A stretch of 8,725 nucleotides of DNA from Planctomycetota bacterium (GTDB lineage Bacteria > Planctomycetota > UBA8108 > UBA1146 > JAJFFE01). Numbering within the stretch: the stretch's first letter is position 1; each line of letters opens with the position of its first letter. Below, in pieces: positions 1 to 5,303 of this stretch. The stretch covers positions 1-8,725 of the forward strand of contig JAGQRC010000099.1 in NCBI GenBank assembly GCA_020425835.1, given 5' to 3'. Both the position numbers and the translations under genes were made by a program. The notes beneath the pieces were generated by a model that saw only the letters and a list, made by a program, of their open reading frames with translations, was not told where the DNA came from and ran no database searches.

Positions 1-45
1 ACGATGCTTCCCGATCGCACCTGAGCAGTCGGAAAGGTCCCATTC

Positions 46-1047
46 ATGTCCGAAGGCGATGCCTTCCCTCCGTTTCGTGAGCGGATTCCGGGTCGGGGCG
101 CCCCCGTGCCCCGTCCGAACTGGCGGCTGATCGTCGCCATCGTCGTCGGGTTCTTCGCCATCCTCGCCACCTGGAGCTCCGCCTTCACCGTGCGAGCCAA
201 CGAGGAGGGGGTCGTCCTCCGCTTCGGTGCCTACAACCGGACCGCGACGCCGGGTCTCAACTGGAAGTTCCCCTTCCCCATCGAGAGCGTCCAGTTGGTC
301 CCCGTTCAGGATGTGCTCAAGAGCGAGTACGGCTTCAGCACCGAGCGCGCCGGCGTCGTGACCCGCTACTCGACGCGGGACTTCAGCCACATCTCGCTGA
401 TGCTCTGCGGTGACCGCAACGTCGCCGACGTCGAGTGGGTCGCCCAGTACAGGATCAAGGACTCGCGCCAGTATCTGTTCAACGTCCGCAACGTCGGCGC
501 GACGTTCGACAATCTGAACGAGTCGGTGATGCGGGAGGTCGTCGGGGACCGGAGCGTGATGGAAGTGCTGACCACGGGTCGGGACGAGATCGCCTTCGAA
601 GTGAGGAACAAGCTGCAGGAGCTCTGCGACGTCTACGAGATGGGGATCGATGTCGTGCAGATCCTGCTCCAGGACGTCGAGCCGCCGGACCCGGTGAAGG
701 GATCGTTCAACGAGGTCAACAAGGCGCAGCAGGAGCGCGAACAGAAGCGCAACGAAGCCGAGACCGAGTACAAGAACGTGATCCCGAAGTCGCGCGGGGA
801 GGCGGAGCAGACCGTCGCCGAGGCGGAGGGCTACGCGATGGACCGCGTCAACCGAGCGAAAGGGGATGTCGCCGCGTTCAAGGCGCTCCTCGCCGCGTAC
901 CTGGAGCAGCCCGACGTGACGCGGACGCGGCTCTACCTCGAGACGTTGGGCACGATCTACCCCAAGGTGAAGAGGAAGATCGTCGTCGACTCCGAGCTCC
1001 AGGGGCTGTTGCCGCTCCTCGATCTGGGCAAGGAGGCGGGACGATGA
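46..1047 (+). CDS. hflK: HflK, SPFH-family modulator of the FtsH protease
   Basis: Predicted subunit of the HflK/HflC complex, a membrane-anchored cage that surrounds FtsH and limits its access to membrane substrates. Seen in the sequence: a Pro/Arg-rich cytoplasmic N-terminus (1-26), one transmembrane helix (about 27-46), then the SPFH/band 7 domain (about 50-215) opening with ANEEGVVLRFG and TPGLNWKFPFP. A charged helical region (about 220-275) ends in the family signature RAKGDVAAF, followed by a VTRTRLYLETL segment. At 333 residues it is shorter than E. coli HflK (about 420), mainly through a shorter N-terminus and C-terminal tail. ATG at 46 has an SD GGAAAGG at 31-37, 8 bases upstream. 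Its stop overlaps the hflC start (ATGA at 1044-1047), so the two are co-translated. The hflK assignment over generic band 7 rests on gene order and the C-terminal signatures. Confidence 0.93.
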   Translation: MSEGDAFPPFRERIPGRGAPVPRPNWRLIVAIVVGFFAILATWSSAFTVRANEEGVVLRFGAYNRTATPGLNWKFPFPIESVQLVPVQDVLKSEYGFSTERAGVVTRYSTRDFSHISLMLCGDRNVADVEWVAQYRIKDSRQYLFNVRNVGATFDNLNESVMREVVGDRSVMEVLTTGRDEIAFEVRNKLQELCDVYEMGIDVVQILLQDVEPPDPVKGSFNEVNKAQQEREQKRNEAETEYKNVIPKSRGEAEQTVAEAEGYAMDRVNRAKGDVAAFKALLAAYLEQPDVTRTRLYLETLGTIYPKVKRKIVVDSELQGLLPLLDLGKEAGR

Positions 1048-1985
1048 AGAACGCCATCCTCTCCCTGGTGGTCCTCGCCTTGGCCGTGGCGATGATCGTG
1101 CTGCTCAACAGCGCCTATGTCGTGCGGGAGACCGAGCAGGTGGTCATCACCCAGTTCGGCGAGGTCGTCGGCGAGCCGGTGACCGCGCCGGGTCTCTACT
1201 TCCGAGTGCCCTTCCTCCAGAAGCCGAACTACCTCGAGAAGCGGGTCCTCGAGTGGGATGGGAATCCCAACGAGGTGACGAGCAAGGACCGTCGGTTCAT
1301 CTCGGTCGACACCTTCGCTCGGTGGAGGATCGTCGACCCGCGCGTCTTCTTCGAGCGCGTGATCTACGAGGAGGCGGCGCAGTCACGCCTCGACGACATC
1401 CTCGACGGGGAGACCCGGAGCGCGGTCGCGAACCACCGTCTGATCGAGGTCCTTCGCGACACGACGCGCGCGCTCCCGGTCGAGGCGGGCTCGGTCATGG
1501 AGGACGTCGAGGGTGAGACGATCCGCGTTGGTCGCAGCAAGATCGCGGCGCTCGTCCTCGAGAAGTCTCGCGAGCGCGCCCGCTCGCTCGGGATCGAGGT
1601 GCTCGACTTCCGCTTCAAACGGATCAACTACGGCGAGGAAGTCCGTCAGCAGGTCTACCAGCGGATGCGCAGCGAGCGCGAGCGCATCGCGGCGGAGTAC
1701 CGCGCGGAAGGGGAAGGAGAGGCGGCTCGGATTCGCGGACGCCTCCAGCGCGATCTCAAGCAGATCACCTCGGAGGCGTACCGTCAGGCACAGGAGATCC
1801 GGGGAGCGGCGGACGCCGAGGCGGCGGCGATCTACTCGGAGGCCTACACCGCGGATCCCGAGTTCTATCGCTTCTGCAAGACGCTGAGCACTTACGAGCA
1901 GGTCTTCGACGCCGATACACTCCTGCTCCTCGGGAGCGACGGCGACTTCCTCGAGTACTTGCAGCACGCCAAGCCCACCGACTGA
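1044..1985 (+). CDS. hflC: HflC, SPFH-family modulator of the FtsH protease
   Basis: Partner of HflK in the FtsH-enclosing complex; 313 residues against about 334 in E. coli. A single N-terminal transmembrane helix (about 4-23) is followed by an SPFH domain beginning VVRETEQVVITQFGEVVG (26-43) with APGLYFRVPF (48-57). KDRRFISVDTFARWRI (81-96) and the long charged helix around residues 197-265 are typical of HflC. The C-terminus carries the HflC signature, here YSEAYTADPEFYRF (264-277) and the DTLLLLGSDGDFLEYL strand/helix (291-306). The reading frame is open far upstream, but ATG 1044 is chosen because it has a strong SD (AAGGAGG at 1030-1036, spacing 7), overlaps the hflK stop by 4 bases, and gives the expected N-terminal anchor. 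It lies in an operon with hflK. No clear intrinsic terminator lies in the 24 bases before the convergent gene. Confidence 0.94.
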   Translation: MKNAILSLVVLALAVAMIVLLNSAYVVRETEQVVITQFGEVVGEPVTAPGLYFRVPFLQKPNYLEKRVLEWDGNPNEVTSKDRRFISVDTFARWRIVDPRVFFERVIYEEAAQSRLDDILDGETRSAVANHRLIEVLRDTTRALPVEAGSVMEDVEGETIRVGRSKIAALVLEKSRERARSLGIEVLDFRFKRINYGEEVRQQVYQRMRSERERIAAEYRAEGEGEAARIRGRLQRDLKQITSEAYRQAQEIRGAADAEAAAIYSEAYTADPEFYRFCKTLSTYEQVFDADTLLLLGSDGDFLEYLQHAKPTD

Positions 1986-2009
1986 GCTCGGGCGGACGGG
2001 CTGCGGCCC

Positions 2010-2894
2010 CTATCGATAGCCCTTCACGAAGTACAGCGCTTGGATCCGGTTCCGTCCGCGACGGTAGGTCAGAGAGCCGTCGATCGTCGTGTTGAACGAC
2101 ACGGTCAGGACGCCGTCGAAGGGACGCCCCACGGTCTCCCAGGTGCGGCGGAGGTCGATCTCGAGGCCCTTCCGGGTGAGCTCGACCGACCGGATCCGCG
2201 TGATGAGGTTCTCCGTCTCGCCGTCGCTCCGTTCGGGCTCGTCGGCTTCGTCTTCGCCGTCGTCCGACTTCCGCTCGATCCCGTTGTTCTGCACGCGGCC
2301 GCGGTGTCGGAACCAACTGTCGGGATCGACGCAGAGATGGACGCTCGACGTGTACGGGTTCTCGATGATCTTCACGACGATCCGGTCGGCTCCGAGGGAT
2401 CGCCCGCTCCGCGTGACCGCCACCGCGAGCTCGTAGGTCAGGGAACGGCAACCGTCGAGCGGACTCCCTTTCTTCTCCACTCCGACTTCGAGCTTCTTCA
2501 CCAGCTCGTTGCGGTCCTCGTACGACGGGCTGCGAATGGCGTCGTCGTGGAAGATCCCGGCTCGACCGTCGGGACGCATTTGGTGGTCGATCATGCGAAA
2601 CAGCCGGAACGCGACGTTCTCGGGGACCTTGCCGCCGGAGGTGAACTGGTGGACGAGACCGTCGAAGGTGATCGCCTTGCCTCGGAAGGTCGTGCGGATC
2701 TCGAACAGCTTCGCGAACTCGGCTTCCCGCTGCTGCCGGAGCTCTTCCGCGCTGGGTCCCTTCGGGGGCGCCGGCGGGGTCGGCGGCGCTTCCTGCGCGG
2801 AGCCGCCCGCGAGCAGGCCGAGCACGAGGCCCAGGCGGGCCACCCCGCCGAGCGTCGATCCTCCTCGGCGCGGCACGCGAAGATGTGTGGTCAC
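2010..2894 (-). CDS. Predicted exported protein of unknown function
   Basis: I do not recognise a family. The 294-residue product has an Arg-rich N-terminus and a hydrophobic stretch (about 18-30) ending GGSA|QE, which reads as a Sec signal peptide cleaved after about residue 33. The mature start is Pro/Ala-rich (34-49), followed by a charged helix (49-66). The rest is probably mixed alpha/beta: segments near 153-191 and 233-272 alternate hydrophobic residues like beta strands. A very acidic linker (about 207-228) interrupts the two. Two cysteines remain after cleavage (C149, C188) and could form a disulfide outside the cytoplasm; this is inference. The GTG start at 2894 has a strong SD (AGGAGG, spacing 5), so it is well supported. 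The gene is convergent with hflC (24-base gap) and divergent from the PATAN gene. It may be a lineage-restricted periplasmic protein. Confidence 0.8.
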   Translation of the reverse strand: MTTHLRVPRRGGSTLGGVARLGLVLGLLAGGSAQEAPPTPPAPPKGPSAEELRQQREAEFAKLFEIRTTFRGKAITFDGLVHQFTSGGKVPENVAFRLFRMIDHQMRPDGRAGIFHDDAIRSPSYEDRNELVKKLEVGVEKKGSPLDGCRSLTYELAVAVTRSGRSLGADRIVVKIIENPYTSSVHLCVDPDSWFRHRGRVQNNGIERKSDDGEDEADEPERSDGETENLITRIRSVELTRKGLEIDLRRTWETVGRPFDGVLTVSFNTTIDGSLTYRRGRNRIQALYFVKGYR

Positions 2895-3128
2895 CAGTCC
2901 CTCCTCACGGATGTCTCGGCGGTTTCTGCGGGTGTCGTTCGAGTCCGGCGTCGACCTCGCCCGCTATTCGCCCCTCGAGCCGGATTGTAGGGGAGGGGGG
3001 ACGACTCGAAAGCACTCTCCGTGGAATCCCGTCGTTGGTCGAAAGTCCCGTGACTGGCTGAAGTCTCCCGGGCCGGTTGGTCGATCTTAGGAAGACGAGC
3101 TGTCTCGACCAGGAGTGTGATCCGACCC

Positions 3129-3947
3129 ATGAGCTTCCACGTCCACCTGTCATCGCAGTCGATGTTCGACGTCCTGCAGATGATCGGAACTCTCCATCTG
3201 ACCGGCCGCGCCACGGTCGTGGCGAAGTCGAAGGTGGCGCGATTGACGCTGCTCCGCGGTCGATTGCTCGAGGCGAGCGTGGACGGGGTGGAGCGGGTCG
3301 GCGAGCGGCTGGTCCGCGAGCGCGTCATCTCCGCAGCGGATCTCAACGCCGTGCTGCGACGGCAGTCCCAACCCGGCTTCGAGGCGGGGTATCCCGTCGG
3401 CATCCTGGTGACCATGATGGGCCTGTCCGACAACCGTCAGGTTCGACCGATCGTCTTCGGACAGCTGAGCGCCGCCTGTCGCGAGATCCTGCGCTGGGAC
3501 GAGGGAACGGTCGACGTCACTCCGGACGAGAGCATCCTCAAGCTCGACAGCCGCAATCCCCAGCTCGACCTCAGTGGTCTCCTCCTGGAGATCGCCCATC
3601 TCCGCGACGTCGAAGCACGGATGCACCGCGGCACATCGACCGCAGCCGTCGAGGATCCACAGGGGCTCGGTCGGCTCGACGAAGTGCAGGAGCTCGACGG
3701 CGACGCGTCTCCCGACGAGGATGCGCTGGAGCCGGCCCGCTCCGACGTCGAAAGGCTTGCCGAGGGGCTGGACGCCGAGGAGTTGGACGCCGAGGAGCTG
3801 GACGCCGAGATCCTCGATGTCGAGGCCGAGCCGGAACCTTCCGACGACGAGGATCCCGCTTCGATCTCCGAGCCGGGGTCGTCACCCTCCGACCCGATCA
3901 TGATCGAGTCGGACCCCGACGAGAGCGTCGCCGAGCGTCAGGCCTGA
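3129..3947 (+). CDS. PATAN/DUF4388 domain protein with acidic C-terminal tail
   Basis: Residues 1-135 resemble the PATAN (DUF4388) domain: SMFDVLQMIGTLHLTGRATV (11-30) corresponds to the usual sequence in which a dllQ helix precedes a tGxL strand. LTLLRGRLLEAS (39-50) follows, then helices reading VGERLVRERVISAADLNAVL, which resembles the N-terminal repeat found in GspE/PilB and in DUF4388 proteins. The domain closes with ILRWDEGTVDV (120-130). Such domains are protein-interaction modules found in gliding, pilus and two-component systems; no enzymatic motif is visible. From about residue 175 to 272 the chain is a low-complexity acidic tail rich in D, E, S and P, containing LDAEE repeats. No transmembrane segment is seen, so it is probably cytoplasmic. 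Start choice: ATG 3129 gives the standard domain start, with AGGAG at 3111-3115 thirteen bases away. An in-frame GTG at 3117 would add MIRP but sits almost on that SD. Convergent with the CheY/CheX pair. Confidence 0.83.
   Translation: MSFHVHLSSQSMFDVLQMIGTLHLTGRATVVAKSKVARLTLLRGRLLEASVDGVERVGERLVRERVISAADLNAVLRRQSQPGFEAGYPVGILVTMMGLSDNRQVRPIVFGQLSAACREILRWDEGTVDVTPDESILKLDSRNPQLDLSGLLLEIAHLRDVEARMHRGTSTAAVEDPQGLGRLDEVQELDGDASPDEDALEPARSDVERLAEGLDAEELDAEELDAEILDVEAEPEPSDDEDPASISEPGSSPSDPIMIESDPDESVAERQA
3768..3812 (+). repeat. 15-bp in-frame tandem repeat (LDAEE) in the PATAN protein tail
   Basis: Three consecutive 15-bp units of the form CTGGACGCCGAGGAG are present; the second begins TTG and the third diverges in its last codon. 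They encode LDAEE-LDAEE-LDAEI, followed by a decayed LDVEAE. The unit is a multiple of three, so copy-number change would alter tail length without breaking the frame. Confidence 0.85.
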
Positions 3948-4057
3948 TCCCGCGCTCGCGTCCCGAAGCCTGTCGGCCGGTTTCCCCCGGACGAGCCGAC
4001 CCGTCACGACCCACGATGCCGCGCCGAACTCTCGGCGGACGCCTTTCGAATGCGAAG

Positions 4058-4092
4058 CGCGCCGGCTCCACGAACTCCGTGGAACCGGCGCG
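4058..4092. terminator. Hairpin between convergent genes, likely bidirectional terminator
   Basis: A near-perfect inverted repeat: CGCGCCGG (4058-4065) pairs with CCGGCGCG (4085-4092) and TCCACG (4067-4072) pairs with CGTGGA (4078-4083). There is one C/A mismatch and a 5-base loop (4073-4077), so 14 of 15 positions pair. It sits 110 bases past the PATAN stop and 32 bases past the cheY stop, the right place to end both transcripts. Neither side has a strong run of T (only CGTTTCT on the plus side), so factor-independent termination is uncertain; a Rho-dependent or RNA-stabilising role is possible. Confidence 0.6.
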
Positions 4093-4125
4093 ACTCGTTT
4101 CTCGAACCTTGCTCTTCCGGCGCGA

Positions 4126-4482
4126 TCAACCGACGACGGCTTGGATCTGCTCCGCGAGCTGCTCCGGCGTGAACGGCTTCGCGAGGAACCCATTGGCTCC
4201 CGCGTTGGTCGCTTCCTGCTTCTTGGAGAAGTGGGTCTCGGTGGTGACCATCAACACCGGCGTGTCGTTGGGAAGCTCCCGAAGGGCTCGAACGAACTCG
4301 ACGCCGTTCATGTTGGGCATGTTCCAGTCGCAGAGGATCAGATTCGGGCCTTCCGCGACTTTCGTCAGCGCCTCGGCCCCATCGCCCGCCTCGATCGTCT
4401 CGACCTCGAGGGAGGACGAGTCCAGGGCTCGCTTGATCATTGCGCGCATGACCTTCGAGTCGTCGACGATCAGCACCTTCAT
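4126..4482 (-). CDS. cheY: Single-domain CheY-like response regulator
   Basis: A 118-residue receiver domain with no output domain, expected to signal by phosphorylation-dependent protein binding. The key receiver residues are present: acidic pair D7-D8 (VLIVDDSKVMR), phosphoacceptor D52 (LILCDWNMPNMNG), Thr at 80-81 (LMVTTETH) and the conserved K102 (FLAKPF). The DWNMP motif and DDSxxMR opening are close to chemotaxis-type CheY rather than transcriptional regulators. ATG 4482 is supported by an SD-like AAGGTG about 6 bases upstream and by the ATGA overlap with the upstream cheX-like stop; the longer open frame upstream is a shadow of cheX. Translational coupling to a CheX phosphatase strongly suggests that CheX dephosphorylates this protein. 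No histidine kinase is in the window, so its phosphodonor is unknown. Whether it controls motility or another process cannot be told here. Confidence 0.93.
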   Translation of the reverse strand: MKVLIVDDSKVMRAMIKRALDSSSLEVETIEAGDGAEALTKVAEGPNLILCDWNMPNMNGVEFVRALRELPNDTPVLMVTTETHFSKKQEATNAGANGFLAKPFTPEQLAEQIQAVVG

Positions 4483-4985
4483 GACATCACCTTTCCGTCG
4501 GCGGCCGACTCTTCCACGGGGACGCCCAGCGTCAGAGACCCGTGGGCCGAGAAGATGTTGCCGCTGCTGAACGAGAACGGCGTCGAGGTCCCGGCCCCGG
4601 CATTGGCGGTCGAAGGTTGCCCCTCGGAGATCCTCGGCAGGCTCAGGTGGTCGTACGGTGGATTGTCGACGCCTTCGGCGAAGATGCGCTTGACCCCTCC
4701 CGCGACCAAGTTCGCCAGTTCGCCGACCGCGTCGCCGAGGAGGACCGGGTCCTCTTCCGCGTAGCCGGCGAACTTCTCGAAGAGGCCCTGAGCATCCTTG
4801 TTCGAGAAGTAGAGCGTGAGCGCGGCCCGGTCCGCTCCGGTCAGGTAGACCGTCGCGGTGATCAAGGGGGAGCCGTTCTCGGGTAGCGTGGCGCCGTCGG
4901 TCGCGAAGTCCGCGGGAGCGTCCGCGAGCATCTGCAGCGCTTCCGAGACCGACTCGCGCAGAGTCTGGTCGATGTCCAAGTTCAT
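4479..4985 (-). CDS. cheX: CheX-like CheY-P phosphatase
   Basis: A 168-residue member of the CheC/CheX/FliY phosphatase superfamily, which removes phosphate from CheY-type receivers. The single catalytic E-x-x-N motif is seen as E89-L-A-N92 within LLGDAVGELANLVAGGVKRIF (82-102), matching the long catalytic helix of CheX. CheC would normally have two such motifs, so CheX is preferred. The region after it (HLSLPRISEG, then FSFSSGNI and HGSLTLGVPV) fits the family's C-terminal beta strands, with a Gly/Ser/Thr-rich loop between (about 124-135). Two adjacent starts are possible: ATG 4985 (used here) and GTG 4988, one codon earlier. The SD AGGAAGG lies 10 or 7 bases upstream respectively and does not decide between them. 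Its stop overlaps the start of cheY by four bases, making a two-gene phosphatase/substrate operon. Confidence 0.86.
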   Translation of the reverse strand: MNLDIDQTLRESVSEALQMLADAPADFATDGATLPENGSPLITATVYLTGADRAALTLYFSNKDAQGLFEKFAGYAEEDPVLLGDAVGELANLVAGGVKRIFAEGVDNPPYDHLSLPRISEGQPSTANAGAGTSTPFSFSSGNIFSAHGSLTLGVPVEESAADGKVMS

Positions 4986-5303
4986 CACCGGTCGTCCTTC
5001 CTGTGGTGCAGGGCCGGAGGCCCATTGGTAGTTCGACCGAGCGAGCCGGGCCCTTTACCGGAAACCGAAACCCCCGCGGGAGCGGTCCTCGAACTCGGCT
5101 CGACGAGCGGACTTCGCGGGTCGATGCCGATGGCGCGACGGCGGTGGTCGACGGACACGCCCCGATCGTCGCGATCGGATCGTCGTCGAGCACCGGGTTC
5201 GTCCTCGCGACCGCGCTCGATCCCGGCTCCGGCCAGGTTGCATTTACCGGCGGCTTCGGCCCGATATCCTCGGTGCGACGAGTCACCGAAGGGCGGTCGG
5301 ACC
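4986..5303. other. Divergent intergenic region between cheX and pyc
   Basis: About 318 bases that should carry promoters for the leftward cheX-cheY pair and the rightward pyc gene. It stays open in the pyc frame, with ATG codons at 5124 and 5130, but the translation there is an Arg/Ser/Pro-rich string with many A/T-ending codons and no SD, so I read it as non-coding. Visible structure: a 5-bp stem with 3-base loop, GGGCC-GGA-GGCCC at 5011-5023, in the expected cheX leader just upstream of its SD. Two copies of the palindrome CGATCG lie 3 bases apart at 5163-5177. No RNA gene is recognisable. Confidence 0.5.
5238..5268 (+). promoter_or_regulatory. pyc: Weak candidate promoter for pyc
   Basis: TTGCAT (5238-5243) resembles a -35 box and GATATC (5263-5268) is a poor -10, with a long 19-base spacer. 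It lies in the only locally AT-richer part of the gap and would give a 5' leader of roughly 25-30 bases before the proposed pyc start at 5304. The match is weak and could be chance. Confidence 0.2.

Noticed and set aside
1..24. Possible tail of an upstream gene, reading TMLPDRT then TGA at 22-24.
   Set aside because: Seven codons are too few to support a gene; any GC-rich frame could give this. An upstream gene in an operon with hflK remains possible.
435..1043. Upstream extension of the hflC frame across hflK.
   Set aside because: It overlaps the well-supported hflK gene; the translation is Arg/Gly-rich shadow sequence and the true start at 1044 has SD, overlap and membrane anchor.
1998..2022. 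Short inverted repeats and the palindrome CTATCGATAG (2010-2019) between hflC and the convergent gene, as a terminator.
   Set aside because: Stems are only 4-5 bp, there is no T tract, and the palindrome overlaps the stop codon of the minus-strand gene, so I could not support a terminator call.
2040..2990. A 316-codon plus-strand open frame opposite the secreted-protein gene.
   Set aside because: The minus-strand gene has a strong SD, signal peptide and a gene-like composition; the plus frame has none of these and reads as its complement.
4483..5286. Upstream extension of the cheY frame making a 386-residue protein.
   Set aside because: It runs through cheX out of frame, and the receiver domain begins exactly at the ATG at 4482, which has its own SD-like site.
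5124..5303. In-frame N-terminal extension of pyc from ATG 5124 or 5130.
   Set aside because: It has no SD, an Arg/Ser/Pro-rich composition, many A/T-ending codons and no counterpart in the family; it also fills the only space for the two divergent promoters.
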